64,000 nt of DNA from Devosia salina (GCF_019504385.1 NZ_CP080590.1:662001-726000); one strand, 5' to 3'; shown: positions 24,246-35,559, counted from the stretch's first letter. Numbers and translations: made by a program. Notes: generated by a model not told the origin, from the sequence alone.

Positions 24246-25289
24246 CTACTTTCCCAGCCGGCGGAGGAATGCAGCGGTTTCCACCTCGTCTTCGTCCAGG
24301 CCCTCGACGGGCTTCAGCCGCCCGGAACGACGCAACTCGCCTGTCTGCCAGGCCTCGGGCACGGCCGGGTGCACATAGCATTGACGACACACGGTGCGCG
24401 TATTGCCGAGCTTGGCAGCCACCTGATCAATAACCGCGTTGATGGTCCGCGCCTGCATGGTCTGCGTCTCGGGTAGCTCCGTTTCCGTGAACAACCCGAA
24501 AGCGCGCACCGTCGCTGCCCAGGTGCGAAAATGCTTCGAGGTGAAGTCCGGCCCGGCGAAGGCGGCGAGGTAGTCGTTCACGTCACGCGAGGAAATGGCG
24601 CAGCGCCGATTCTCTGCCTCATACTGGAACAGATGCTGGCCAGGCATGTCCTGCAGGGTTTTCAGGATATTGGCGATGCGCCGATCGGCCAGTTCGAGCC
24701 GCCACTGCTTGCCCGACTTGCCCCGAAAGTGGAAATGCAAGGTCGAGCCGGTGATGTCGACATGCCGGTTGCGCAGTGTCGTCAATCCGAAGCTTTTGTT
24801 CTCCCTAGCATAGGTTGGGTTGCCGACGCGGATCAGGCTGTTGTCGAGCAGCCAGACGACCGAAGCCACCACCCGTTCGTAACCGAGGGTCCGACGCCGC
24901 AGGTCCCGCTGCACCTGTTCGCGCAGACCTGGCAGGGCCTTGGCGAAGGCGCCAAGCGTGTCGAACTTGGTAGCACTGCGATGGGCCGTCCATTCGGCAT
25001 GATAGCGGTATTGCTTGCGCCCCTTTTCGTCGCGCCCGGTGACCTGGATATGGCCGCAGGGATCCTTGCATATCCAAACATCGCTCCAGGCCGGCGGGAT
25101 CGCCAACGCCCGTATGCGCTGGAGGTCGCTGCCGCCAGGGTGATGGCCGTCTTCATCAATGTAGGAAAATCCGGCGCCCCGTTTCCTCCGGCGCCACCCG
25201 GTATCTTCGTCCGAGGAAAAACAGAGCTGCGGCGCCGGTCCGATCTCGTCGGCCCGCATTCGGTCCAGCACTATCCTTGCCAGGCGCAT
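24246..25289 (-). CDS. DNA topoisomerase IB
   Basis: A 347-residue poxvirus/bacterial type IB topoisomerase that relaxes supercoils through a 3'-phosphotyrosyl link. An N-terminal domain (GAGFSYIDEDG, DVWICKDPCGHIQVTGRDEKGRKQYRYH in part) precedes the catalytic domain with VVASVVWLLDNSLIRVGN, FRGKSGKQW, KHFRTWAAT and CRQCYVHPAV, whose Tyr is the expected nucleophile. The start at 25289 follows AAAGGGAGCTGAC. It diverges from ku with about 128 bases between, an association suggestive of a repair locus. Confidence 0.92.
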   Translation of the reverse strand: MRLARIVLDRMRADEIGPAPQLCFSSDEDTGWRRRKRGAGFSYIDEDGHHPGGSDLQRIRALAIPPAWSDVWICKDPCGHIQVTGRDEKGRKQYRYHAEWTAHRSATKFDTLGAFAKALPGLREQVQRDLRRRTLGYERVVASVVWLLDNSLIRVGNPTYARENKSFGLTTLRNRHVDITGSTLHFHFRGKSGKQWRLELADRRIANILKTLQDMPGQHLFQYEAENRRCAISSRDVNDYLAAFAGPDFTSKHFRTWAATVRAFGLFTETELPETQTMQARTINAVIDQVAAKLGNTRTVCRQCYVHPAVPEAWQTGELRRSGRLKPVEGLDEDEVETAAFLRRLGK

Positions 25290-25416
25290 GTCAGCTCCCT
25301 TTCGATCGCTGCAAATGATCGAACCCGGCCCTGCGTTCCGCACCCGCGAAAAGGTGACCGGAACGCGGGGCCCCATGAGGCGTTGAATCGGGGAACCGAA
25401 CGACAGGACTTTTGCC

Positions 25417-26283
25417 ATGCCCGCCTCGCGTCCGATCTGGAAGGGTCAGCTGCGCCTCTCCCTGGTGGCCATTCCGGTGGAATTGTTCAGCGCCGCGCGC
25501 AGCGGCGCCAAGCCCAGTTTCCGGCAGATCCACGAGCCCACCGGCAAGCCGATACACTACGAAAAAGTGGTGGCCGGGGTGGGTCCGGTGGACAAGGACG
25601 AGATCATCAAGGGCTTTGAATATGAGAAGGGCGACTATGTCCTGCTCACCGATGACGAGATCGACGCGGTCAAGCTCGAAACCCGCAAGACGCTGGAGCT
25701 GACCCAGTTCGTCGGCGCCTGCGAGATCGACCCGATCTACTATGACAAGTCGTATTTCGTCGTGCCCACCGACGAGCTGGCCGAGGATGCCTTCCGGGTG
25801 ATCCGCGATGCGCTGCGCCAGACCGAAAAAGTCGGACTTGGGCAATTGTCCATGCGCGGCAAAGAATATTTGGCTGCCATCAAGCCCTCGGGCACCGGGC
25901 TGATGCTGGAGACGCTTCACTACGAAGAGGAGGTGCGCAAGGCCGATCCCTTCTTCTCGCAGATTTCCTCCAGGAAGGCTGAAGCCGACCTGCTGGAAGT
26001 GGCGACGGCCCTCATCGAAAAAAAGACCGCGCCGTTCGACGCCGGGGCCTTCAAGGATCACTATCAGACCGCCTTGCGCGACCTGATCAAGCGCAAGATG
26101 AAGGCCAAGGGCCGCAAGATCACCGCCACCGAAGACGAGACACCCGAACGCCCGAGTGGCGAGAATGTCGTGGACCTGATGGCGGCGCTCAAGGAAAGCC
26201 TGGAGGGTGGCGGCAGGAAGAAGGCGCCGGCCAAGAAGGCCGCCCCGGCAAAATCCGGCGCGTCGCGGAAGAAGGCGAGTTGA
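25417..26283 (+). CDS. ku: Non-homologous end joining protein Ku
   Basis: A 288-residue bacterial Ku that forms a homodimeric ring on DNA ends and recruits LigD. It opens ASRPIWKGQLRLSLVAIPVEL, with QIHEPTGKPIHYEKVV, DELAEDAFRVIRDAL and MLETLHYEEEVR, all typical. The C-terminus is a Lys/Ala-rich basic tail (KKAPAKKAAPAKSGASRKKAS in part), which in other bacteria helps DNA binding. ligD begins 3 bases after its stop, so the two are cotranscribed. Confidence 0.97.
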   Translation: MPASRPIWKGQLRLSLVAIPVELFSAARSGAKPSFRQIHEPTGKPIHYEKVVAGVGPVDKDEIIKGFEYEKGDYVLLTDDEIDAVKLETRKTLELTQFVGACEIDPIYYDKSYFVVPTDELAEDAFRVIRDALRQTEKVGLGQLSMRGKEYLAAIKPSGTGLMLETLHYEEEVRKADPFFSQISSRKAEADLLEVATALIEKKTAPFDAGAFKDHYQTALRDLIKRKMKAKGRKITATEDETPERPSGENVVDLMAALKESLEGGGRKKAPAKKAAPAKSGASRKKAS

Positions 26284-26286
26284 TCC

Positions 26287-28845
26287 ATGGCAGACAAGGC
26301 GCAGGATCTGCTCAAGGACTACAAGGCCAAGCGGGACTTTGCCAAAACCCAGGAGCCGCCCGGCGCCGCTCCCAGATCCGGCAAGGCAGGCCGTGGCAGT
26401 TTCGTCGTGCAGAAACACGACGCGACGCGGCTGCACTATGATTTCCGCATCGAACTCGACGGTGTGCTCAAGAGCTGGGCCGTCACCAAGGGCCCATCCA
26501 ATAATCCCTCCGACAAGCGTCTCGCGGTGCGGGTCGAAGACCACCCGCTCGAATATGGCGGCTTCGAAGGCACCATACCCGAGGGCGAATATGGGGGTGG
26601 CACTGTCATGCTCTGGGACCGCGGCACCTGGGAGCCGATCGGCGATCCCCATGAAGGCCTGGAAAAGGGCGACCTGAAACTGCGGCTCTTCGGCGAGCGC
26701 ATGAAGGGCGAATATGTGCTGGTGCACATGAAGGGGCGCGACACCAGGCGCCGCAATGCACCGGACCGGGAGAACTGGCTGCTGATCAAGCATCGCGACA
26801 GTTACGCGCGCGACAAGGACACGTTGACCACTCGCTTCACCCGCTCGGTCGCAACGGGGCGCGACTTCAAGGCCATTGCCAATGGCAACGCGCCCGAAAA
26901 GCCGTCGGATGTGCCGGCCGAGGCGGTTTGGCATTCGGACCCGGAGGAGGCTGAGAAGGCCGATCAGAAGACCCGGTTGGCAGCGACAGCGGGCAAGGGC
27001 AAGACGCCGGCCTTTCGGCCCGTGCAACTGGCGACGCTGGTCGACAGCGTTCCGGCCGGCGAGGGCTGGCTGTTCGAGATGAAGTATGACGGCTACCGGT
27101 GCCTGGCTGCCATCGCGGGCGACAATGTGCGGCTCTTTACCCGCAACGGGCTGGACTGGACCGAACAATTCGGTGCCCTGGTCGAGCCGTTTCAGAAACT
27201 CAAGATTGGCTCGGCGCTGATCGATGGCGAAATCTGCGCCTTCGACGACAGGGGACGGACCGATTTCTCGACATTGAAATCCGTTCTCTCCAATGGCGGG
27301 CGCCTGGAATTCTTCGCCTTTGACCTGCTCGAAGCGGATGGCAAGGATATGACCAACTTGCCGCTGGTCGAGCGCAAGGCGCAGCTCCAGAAACTTCTGG
27401 CAAAATCGGCGAAAAAGGACCCGGTGCAGTATTCTTCCCATGTTGCGGGGCACGGCCAGAAAGTACTCGACGCGCTGTGCCGCGACGGACATGAGGGGGT
27501 CATCGCCAAGCGGGCCGATGCACCTTATCGCGGCGAACGGAGCAAAAGCTGGCTCAAGATCAAGTGCCTGAAGCGCCAGGAATTCGTCGTCGGCGGATGG
27601 TCGCCATCGAGCAAACGCAGGGGTTTTGCGTCGCTTTTGCTGGGGACGTGGGACGGCGACAGGCTGCTCTATCGCGGCCGGGTGGGCACAGGCTTCACCC
27701 AGGACCTGCTTGATGAACTAAATCTGAAGCTGAAAAAGCTTGCGCGCAAGACCAGCCCGTTCGACGCCGTTCCCAAGGACCGGGCGCGCGGCGCCCATTG
27801 GGTCACGCCCCAGCTCGTGGCCGAGATCGCCTATACCGAGCTGACCCCCGACGACATTCTCCGCCACCCCAGCTTTATCGGTCTGCGCGGCGACAAGCCC
27901 GCCCGGGAGGTTCGCATGGAAAAACCACTTGCCATCGATGACGACGGCGAAGCCGTGGCGGAAAAGCTCGGGGTGCGCCTGACCAGCCCGGACCGCGTGG
28001 TCTATCCCGGCCAGGGGATCACCAAATCGCAGCTCGTTGCCTATTACGAGGACGTGGCCGAGGCCATCCTGCCCCATATCAAGGACCGACCACTGAGCCT
28101 GGTCCGCTGCCCGCAGGGGCGGACGCGACACTGCTTCTTCCAGAAGCATGACACTGGCGGTTTTCCAGAACAGTTGCATTCCCGGCCCATCCCCGAGAAG
28201 GACGGTGAAAGGAAGGACTATTTCTATGTCGATGACTTGGCGGGCCTTGTCGCCGGCACACAGATGAACGTGCTCGAATGGCACATCTGGGGATCGCATT
28301 TCGCCAATCTGGAAAAGCCCGATCGCCTGGTTTTCGACATCGATCCCGACGAGGGCCTCGATTTCTCCGCCATCACCAGCGCCGCCATCGACATTCGCGA
28401 TCATCTGGCCGACATCGGTCTGACCAGCTTTCCCATGGTTTCGGGCGGCAAAGGCCTTCACGTCATCGTGCCGCTGCAGCCCCATGCCGAATGGCCCGAG
28501 GTCAAGGCGTTCTGCAAGGGGCTTGCCCGGAACCTGGCCGACGCCGAGCCGGACCGCTTCACTGCGAACCTGTCCAAGGCACGACGCAAGGGCCGGCTTT
28601 TCATCGACTATTTGCGCAATGAGCGCGGCTCGACGGCCATTTGCCCCTGGTCGGTGCGCTCCCGCGAAGGGGCCCCTGTCGCCGTGCCGGTCGGTTGGGA
28701 CGAAGTGCCTGCGCTCAAGGCCGCCAACGGATTCTCGCTGGCCGCGGCCGCCGACCGGGCCAAGGGCGGGGACGCCTGGCCCGACTATTTCAAGCGCAAG
28801 CAAAAGCTCACGGCCAGCATGCAGGCGGCTTTTGCTCCGGAGTGA
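26287..28845 (+). CDS. ligD: ATP-dependent DNA ligase LigD (three-domain)
   Basis: An 852-residue NHEJ end-processing and sealing enzyme. Domains in order: phosphoesterase (residues about 35-190, HDATRLHYDFR at 44-54); ATP-dependent ligase (about 230-530, EMKYDGYR with the adenylated Lys at about 266); primase/polymerase (about 560-850, FDIDPDEGLDF around residue 684). The phosphoesterase-ligase-polymerase order is common in proteobacteria. It is coupled to ku with a 3-base gap. Confidence 0.97.
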   Translation: MADKAQDLLKDYKAKRDFAKTQEPPGAAPRSGKAGRGSFVVQKHDATRLHYDFRIELDGVLKSWAVTKGPSNNPSDKRLAVRVEDHPLEYGGFEGTIPEGEYGGGTVMLWDRGTWEPIGDPHEGLEKGDLKLRLFGERMKGEYVLVHMKGRDTRRRNAPDRENWLLIKHRDSYARDKDTLTTRFTRSVATGRDFKAIANGNAPEKPSDVPAEAVWHSDPEEAEKADQKTRLAATAGKGKTPAFRPVQLATLVDSVPAGEGWLFEMKYDGYRCLAAIAGDNVRLFTRNGLDWTEQFGALVEPFQKLKIGSALIDGEICAFDDRGRTDFSTLKSVLSNGGRLEFFAFDLLEADGKDMTNLPLVERKAQLQKLLAKSAKKDPVQYSSHVAGHGQKVLDALCRDGHEGVIAKRADAPYRGERSKSWLKIKCLKRQEFVVGGWSPSSKRRGFASLLLGTWDGDRLLYRGRVGTGFTQDLLDELNLKLKKLARKTSPFDAVPKDRARGAHWVTPQLVAEIAYTELTPDDILRHPSFIGLRGDKPAREVRMEKPLAIDDDGEAVAEKLGVRLTSPDRVVYPGQGITKSQLVAYYEDVAEAILPHIKDRPLSLVRCPQGRTRHCFFQKHDTGGFPEQLHSRPIPEKDGERKDYFYVDDLAGLVAGTQMNVLEWHIWGSHFANLEKPDRLVFDIDPDEGLDFSAITSAAIDIRDHLADIGLTSFPMVSGGKGLHVIVPLQPHAEWPEVKAFCKGLARNLADAEPDRFTANLSKARRKGRLFIDYLRNERGSTAICPWSVRSREGAPVAVPVGWDEVPALKAANGFSLAAAADRAKGGDAWPDYFKRKQKLTASMQAAFAPE

Positions 28846-29934
<1,089 letters not shown>

Positions 29935-29969
29935 GATGGGTCTCCTTTGAGGTATTCATGTGTGTCCTC

Positions 29970-30797
29970 TCAACCCTTGACCGCGCCGGCCGTCATGCCG
30001 GCCACGATCTGCCGGTTGAAGAACAGGAAGACCAGGAGCGGCGGAATGGTGATGAGCAGGATGTTGGTGAACAAGAGGTTGTAGGACGTGTTGTACTGGC
30101 TCTGGAAATTGTAGAGCGTCAGCTGCACCGTGGCATTGGCATTGCCCGGCAGATAGTAAAGCGGGTTGGTGAAGTCGTTGAAGATGCCCACCGACTGCAC
30201 CACGATATTGGTGACGGTTACCGGCCAGAGCAGGGGCAGGATCACGCGGAAGAAGACGTCCAGCGGCCTTGCGCCATCGATGATGGCGGCTTCGTCCAGC
30301 TCGCGCGGGATGGTGGCGATAAAGGCCCGGTAAAGCAGGATCGAGAAGGAGAGGCCATAGGCCACCTCGATCAGCACCAGGCCATGCAGCTTGGCAAAGA
30401 GCCCGATTGATTGCAGCAGCCAGATTGTCGGCACCACCGCCGGCGGCATCATCAGCCCGGCGAGGATCAGGAAGTTGATCACCCCGTTCCAGCGCGTCTT
30501 GCGGCGCTGGAGAACGAAACCGACCATGGCCGAGAAGATGACCAGGAGCGTGACACTGGCCACGGTCAGGATGGTGGAATTGACGAAGGCCGTCACCAGC
30601 ATCCAGTTCCGCGTGGTAATGACTTCAACCACATTCTCCCAGAGATGGAAGCTCGTGGGCCAGGTGAAATCGAGAAGGCCCGCCTCCTGCTTGTTCTTGA
30701 CCGAGGTCAGGATGATGAAGGCGAAGGGGACCAGGAACACCACCGTCGAGACCAGGATGGCGACGGCGTTGAGCCAATGGCGACGCAGGATGTTCAT
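29970..30797 (-). CDS. Sugar ABC transporter permease (MalG type)
   Basis: A 275-residue inner-membrane permease with six predicted helices. The EAA loop is in DEAAIIDGARPLDVFFRVILP, which docks on the ATPase. It ends with FFNRQIVAGMTAGAVKG, the usual MalG-type C-terminus. Its ATG overlaps the stop of the upstream permease (ATGA at 30794-30797). Confidence 0.93.
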   Translation of the reverse strand: MNILRRHWLNAVAILVSTVVFLVPFAFIILTSVKNKQEAGLLDFTWPTSFHLWENVVEVITTRNWMLVTAFVNSTILTVASVTLLVIFSAMVGFVLQRRKTRWNGVINFLILAGLMMPPAVVPTIWLLQSIGLFAKLHGLVLIEVAYGLSFSILLYRAFIATIPRELDEAAIIDGARPLDVFFRVILPLLWPVTVTNIVVQSVGIFNDFTNPLYYLPGNANATVQLTLYNFQSQYNTSYNLLFTNILLITIPPLLVFLFFNRQIVAGMTAGAVKG

Positions 30798-31708
30798 TCG
30801 TGACCCTCCCGGCGATTGAGGAACATGGTCAGCGGGATCACCAGGAGGGCGATGAGCACGAACAGCACCACATTACCCGCGGTCGAGAGGCCATAGAAGC
30901 CCGCCTGATACTGCTTGTAGATGACCGAGGCGATGGTGTCGGATGAAAAGCCAGGCCCGCCGCGCGTCATGGCCCAGACCAGGTCGAATGTGCGCAACCC
31001 GCCAATGAAGCTCAGCGTGATGACGGTGACGGTGGCCGGACGGCAGAGGGGCAGCGTGACATAGCGGAAACTTTGCCAGGGGGTGGAGCCGTCAATGCGC
31101 GCGGCCTCGTAGAAATCCTTGGGGATCGAGACGATGCCGGCAATGTAGATGACGGTGGCCAAGCCGACGCCGCGCCAGACATCGACAAAGGCAACGGACA
31201 GCAGGGCCAGTTTCGGATCGGTCAGCCAGCCCGGTCCCTTGATGCCGATCAGCGCCAGGGTCTCGTTGATGAGGCCCTGGGTGGGATGCATGAACACGGT
31301 GAAGGTGATGCCGATGCCGACCGTGGACACCAGCACGGGGAAGAAGACGACTGAACGCAGCCAGTCCCGCCACACCCGGGGCGAGGTCAGGAGTACGGCG
31401 AGCGCCAGGCCCAGCACCACCTTGAGCCCGGACGTCGTGACGGCGAAAATGACCGTATTGGTGAGGCCCTGGATCAGGAAGGGCTCGCGGAAGAACTGCG
31501 CGAAATTGTCGAGCCCGATGAAAGAAGAGCTGAACAGGTTCCAGCGTGTCAGGCTGAACCAGGCCGACGAGAAGGTTGGGAATAGAAACAGCCCACCATA
31601 GATCACCGCCGCCGGTATGAAGAACCACATGGGATAGGCCGAGGGGCGCTTGCGCGCCGCCACCGGTCGCGGCGCCGTGGTGGCGCCCGCCTCAGAAATC
31701 GCGGCCAT
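30794..31708 (-). CDS. Sugar ABC transporter permease (MalF type)
   Basis: A 304-residue inner-membrane permease with six helices after a cytoplasmic Pro/Arg-rich N-terminus. The EAA loop is YEAARIDGSTPWQSFRYVTLP. The start at 31708 is chosen because GGAGGATTGGCCA precedes it; an ATG at 31726 would add 6 residues. It lies between the binding-protein gene and the MalG-type permease gene. Confidence 0.93.
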   Translation of the reverse strand: MAAISEAGATTAPRPVAARKRPSAYPMWFFIPAAVIYGGLFLFPTFSSAWFSLTRWNLFSSSFIGLDNFAQFFREPFLIQGLTNTVIFAVTTSGLKVVLGLALAVLLTSPRVWRDWLRSVVFFPVLVSTVGIGITFTVFMHPTQGLINETLALIGIKGPGWLTDPKLALLSVAFVDVWRGVGLATVIYIAGIVSIPKDFYEAARIDGSTPWQSFRYVTLPLCRPATVTVITLSFIGGLRTFDLVWAMTRGGPGFSSDTIASVIYKQYQAGFYGLSTAGNVVLFVLIALLVIPLTMFLNRREGHE

Positions 31709-31783
31709 TGGCCAATCCTCCTCCACAGGGATTGCGGCTCCGGGCGGGACCAGCTGCCCGGAGCCGCATCATGCGCCTATCGG

Positions 31784-33082
31784 TTACCAGCCGGGAAGAC
31801 CAAGCTGCTGGGCCTGCTTGCGCACATCCTCATCATAGAGCGCTGCGCCATCGGCGGCGGAGCGGATGCCCGAGCCGACTTCGACCGTGATCTGTTCGAG
31901 TGCCGGACCCTTGACCGGAGACAGGAACTCCAGGGCCGGGCCGTTCTGGCCGCCTTCACCGAAATAGGGCAGCAGGTCAGAGACGGCCGGGGGGACGTCG
32001 TCGGGCAAGGTGCATCCATTGACCAGATATGGACCAGACGCCCCGACGGCAGCCGTCTGAGCATCACAGCCTTCAATGCTTGCCACAAAGGCCACGAACT
32101 TCTTGGCGGCTTCGACATTGGGCGACGTCTGGGGAATATAGAGGCCCGCGGGCATCCAGACCGTCAGTCCGTTGAGTGCCGCGTCGTCTCCTGGCTGGGC
32201 AAAAAAGCCCACATTGTCGATCAGGTCAGGATAGTTCGTCGCGATGGCCGTCGTGGCGAAGGTGAGCATCGGGTAGTGAGCCGCTTCGCCGGATGCGACC
32301 ATGCGCGCCCCGTCCTCGTATTTTGCGGCGCCGAAGTCCTCGTTGAGATAGCCTGCTTCATAGACCGCCTGCAGCTTTTCAAAGCCGCGCAGGGCCGCCG
32401 GCTCGGTGGCGAACTTGGCTTCGTTGGCCGTGTAGCGGCTGGCAAAGCTCGGGTCCTTGGCCGAGACGTTGTAATAGTCGGCCAGCACGAAGAGCTGGCT
32501 GGTCCAGGTGTCGCCATAGGTCTGCGCCACTGCAACCTTGCCGGCGGCCTTGATCTTTTCGTTGTTGGCCATGAACTCGTCCCAGGTCTTGGGAACGGAA
32601 AGGCCGAGCTCCTCGTAGATGGGCTTGTTGTAGTAGATGCCACCGCCCATGGCCGCTCCAATGGGCGCGCCGCGCACGGTGCCATCGGGTGCCGTCACGA
32701 CCTGCTTGAAGCTGTTCTGCACATTGGCCTGCCAGGGTTCGTTGGTGAGGTCCACCAGGAACTGGGCGGGGTTGATCGCCTGAAACAGCGAACCCGAATT
32801 GTACAGGAACACATCGGCCATGGTCTGGGTGGCCAGGCGCGTCTTGACGAGGTTGTCGCCTTCCGAACCGCCCGGACGCGTCTCGATGTCGATATTGATG
32901 TCGGGATTGGCAGCCTCGAACCGGCTCACCAGTTCTTCGGCGATCGCCAGGTCGTCGGCGCCAGTCGTGGTCAGAAACGTCAGGTTGACGCTCTGCGCGA
33001 AGGCGGTGCCCGACAGCGCGGTCAAAGTCAGCAGGCCGGCGGTCATTCCGCCCAATGCAATCCTGCGAGTAGTCTTGATCAT
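31784..33082 (-). CDS. Extracellular sugar-binding protein (family 1)
   Basis: A 432-residue periplasmic lipo- or oligosaccharide-binding protein with a signal peptide (basic N-terminus, GGMTAGLLTLTALSGTAFAQ, cleavage after AFA). The mature part has a family-1 solute-binding layout (ELVSRFEAANPDINIDIE, YYNKPIYEELGLSVPKTWDEF). It is the second gene after the rhamnosidase, so a rhamnose-containing oligosaccharide is the likely ligand. That is inference from context. Confidence 0.9.
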   Translation of the reverse strand: MIKTTRRIALGGMTAGLLTLTALSGTAFAQSVNLTFLTTTGADDLAIAEELVSRFEAANPDINIDIETRPGGSEGDNLVKTRLATQTMADVFLYNSGSLFQAINPAQFLVDLTNEPWQANVQNSFKQVVTAPDGTVRGAPIGAAMGGGIYYNKPIYEELGLSVPKTWDEFMANNEKIKAAGKVAVAQTYGDTWTSQLFVLADYYNVSAKDPSFASRYTANEAKFATEPAALRGFEKLQAVYEAGYLNEDFGAAKYEDGARMVASGEAAHYPMLTFATTAIATNYPDLIDNVGFFAQPGDDAALNGLTVWMPAGLYIPQTSPNVEAAKKFVAFVASIEGCDAQTAAVGASGPYLVNGCTLPDDVPPAVSDLLPYFGEGGQNGPALEFLSPVKGPALEQITVEVGSGIRSAADGAALYDEDVRKQAQQLGLPGW

Positions 33083-33140
33083 GGTCTTCCTCCCAAATGG
33101 CCTGCACCATGCAGGCCGGTTGTGCACGACACCCTCTCCC

Positions 33141-35522
33141 CTAGGGCGTGCGGGCATTGATGCTCGGGCCGTCCTTCTTGTGCCGGACCGGCGCCGAATA
33201 GTTGAAAGTGAGAACGTGCGCGCCGGGGGCGATGCCATCGACAGTGCCCGAAACGGGCCGTCCATCGAGCATGGCATCGCGATAGGCGGCGTTGAGAACG
33301 AGGCACCCCTTGCCGGCTTCCGGCACGGTGAAGGCATAGCGCACCGCCTCGCCATCGGCCGTCCATTCGGCCGCGATGCGGCCCTTGGGACTGTCGTGAT
33401 GCGCCTTGACCGGCGACAGCTCGGGCACGATGACCGGCTCGAACACCACATTGGCAAAGCCCGGATCATTGGCATCCGGCCGGAAACCGGCGACCGCTTC
33501 GAGCAGCCACTGGCACACGGCGCCATAGGCATAGTGATTGTAGGAATTCATCTGCGGATTGTAGATGGTGCCGTCCGGCTGGATGGCGTCCCAGCGCTCC
33601 CAGATGGTGGTGGCGCCCATCTTGACCTGATAGAGCCAACCCGGAACCTCTTCCTGGAGGAACATTTCGGCGGCAAGACCAACCTCGCCAATCTTGACCA
33701 GGGCCGGCAAGAGAGCCGGGGTGCCGATAAAGCCGGTGCCGATGCGCCCATCGGTGCGCTTGATGGCGTTCCTGAAATAGCCCTTGGCCGCCTCGCGCTT
33801 GTCCTCGGGAATGAGGTCATGGAGGAAAGCCAGCGCATAGGAGGTCTGGTCGTCATAGGCCAGGCGCCCCGACGGGGTGATGAATTCGCGCCCGAAGGCC
33901 TCCTTCACCTGCGCGGCCATGCCGGTCAAACGCTCGGCGGTCGCGACATCTCCGGAAATGCGGGCAATCTCGGCCACATGGGTCGCCGCGATATAGAGAT
34001 AGAGCGTGGCCGCTGCGTCGTCGCCGATCGTGGGCAGCGGCTTAGCGCTGGGGCCACCGGGCTGCAGCCAGTCGCCAAAGGAGAAGCCGCGGGCGCCCCA
34101 GGCGCGGGGCGGGGATACGATCGGGCCGTCGCTGATCGACCAGACGAAATCCACCCACTTGACCATGGCCGGCAGCGTTTCGGCCAGAATGGCCGTGTCG
34201 CCATAGTGCAGATACATCTGCCAGGGCACCATCCAGATCGCATCGCCCCAGCCGGTCGAGCCGAAAAAGCCCGGATAGTCCTTGGGGTTGAGCCGCGTCG
34301 GGTCGGGGCAGACATGCGGCACGGCGCCATCCTCGCGCTGGTCGACCACCAGGTCGCGCACCCATTTGCGGAAGAAGCTCTGCGCATCGGCGAGGTAGCA
34401 GGCCGTGCCGGCAAAGACCTGCGCATCGCCGGTCCAGCCCAGGCGCTCGTCGCGCTGCGGGCAATCGGTTGGCACTTCGATGAAATTGGCGCGCTGGCTC
34501 CAGAGCGTGTTGAGGAATAGCCGGTCGACCAGCGGATTGGCCGAGGTGAAGCTGGCCTTGACCTCGGTGACCGAGGAGATCGGCACGGAGACGATGTCGG
34601 TCAGCCTTGCGTCACCTTCGATGGTGACGCGGACATAGCGATAGCCCTGGAAGGTGAAGTAGGGGCGGTAATGCTCCTTGCCATTGCCGGAGAGGATGTA
34701 TTCGATGCGCGCGGCGGCGGTGCGGTAATTGCCATTGTAGAACTGGCCATCCTTGTCGAGCACCTCGCCATGCTCGACGCTGACCTTGGCGCCCGCGGCG
34801 CCCGTAACGGTGATGGCGACATTGCCGCCGGCATTCTGCCCGAAATCATAGACCGTCCGGCCGTCCGCATCGGTCCAGCTCCTGACCACCGGCAAGGGCG
34901 CCAGTTCGCGGGGCGGGGTGGTTTCGTGTGGAACGAGAATGGCGGTGTCGAAGGGCAGGGCCTCGGTGCCGGCCGCGACTTTCGGCACGATGCGCGCGTC
35001 GAACACTTCGCCGAAATAGATCCCCGACTTGCGCACCGGCAGTTCACCGCTTTCCCAACTCTCGTCGGTGACCAGGAGGGTGGTTTCGCTGCCCGGCGCG
35101 GCGCGCAACTCGGCAATGGCGGCTATTCTGTCGCCCCAGGTGTTGAAGATGGGCGAGCCGCCCCACATCATCTGCGAGCGCAGCCAGCCATCGGCCAGCC
35201 AGATTTCGATGCGGTTCTCGCCGGCCCTGAGCAGATGGCTGACCGGGTAGCTCTGATAGCTCAAGCGCGCATCATAGGCGGTCCAGCCGGGGGTCAGCAG
35301 GTCATTGCCGACGCGCTGGCCATTGATGAAGGCGCGGTAGAGCCCGAGCGCGCTGATATGGAGGACTTCGCCACCGCCAACCGCCTCGAGCGAAAAGGAC
35401 TTGGCGACAAAGCTCGCCGGCGTGCCGACACCCTGATCGGCCTGCGGGCGCACCATGGCGGCCGTCCAGTTGAGCCGGGCCAGGTCCGAATCCTGGGTAT
35501 GAAGTGCCACTGCGTCGTTCAC
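33141..35522 (-). CDS. Alpha-L-rhamnosidase (GH78)
   Basis: A 793-residue glycosidase with N-terminal beta-sandwich domains (ISALGLYRAFINGQRVG, LSYQSYPVSHLL), then an (alpha/alpha)6 catalytic barrel with EVPTDCPQRDERLGWTGDAQVFAG (in part), GWGDAIWMVPW, WLQPGGPS and NHYAYGAVCQWLLE. These blocks are the GH78 signature; the DERLGWTGD region holds probable acidic catalytic or substrate-binding residues. No signal peptide is seen, so it probably works in the cytoplasm on imported oligosaccharides. The start is GTG at 35522, right after GGGAGGATCGGC; an upstream ATG at 35606 would run through the operator. First gene of the ABC operon. Confidence 0.92.
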   Translation of the reverse strand: MNDAVALHTQDSDLARLNWTAAMVRPQADQGVGTPASFVAKSFSLEAVGGGEVLHISALGLYRAFINGQRVGNDLLTPGWTAYDARLSYQSYPVSHLLRAGENRIEIWLADGWLRSQMMWGGSPIFNTWGDRIAAIAELRAAPGSETTLLVTDESWESGELPVRKSGIYFGEVFDARIVPKVAAGTEALPFDTAILVPHETTPPRELAPLPVVRSWTDADGRTVYDFGQNAGGNVAITVTGAAGAKVSVEHGEVLDKDGQFYNGNYRTAAARIEYILSGNGKEHYRPYFTFQGYRYVRVTIEGDARLTDIVSVPISSVTEVKASFTSANPLVDRLFLNTLWSQRANFIEVPTDCPQRDERLGWTGDAQVFAGTACYLADAQSFFRKWVRDLVVDQREDGAVPHVCPDPTRLNPKDYPGFFGSTGWGDAIWMVPWQMYLHYGDTAILAETLPAMVKWVDFVWSISDGPIVSPPRAWGARGFSFGDWLQPGGPSAKPLPTIGDDAAATLYLYIAATHVAEIARISGDVATAERLTGMAAQVKEAFGREFITPSGRLAYDDQTSYALAFLHDLIPEDKREAAKGYFRNAIKRTDGRIGTGFIGTPALLPALVKIGEVGLAAEMFLQEEVPGWLYQVKMGATTIWERWDAIQPDGTIYNPQMNSYNHYAYGAVCQWLLEAVAGFRPDANDPGFANVVFEPVIVPELSPVKAHHDSPKGRIAAEWTADGEAVRYAFTVPEAGKGCLVLNAAYRDAMLDGRPVSGTVDGIAPGAHVLTFNYSAPVRHKKDGPSINARTP

Positions 35523-35559
35523 GCCGATCCTCCCGGAAATATGTCGCTGTCGCGATCTT

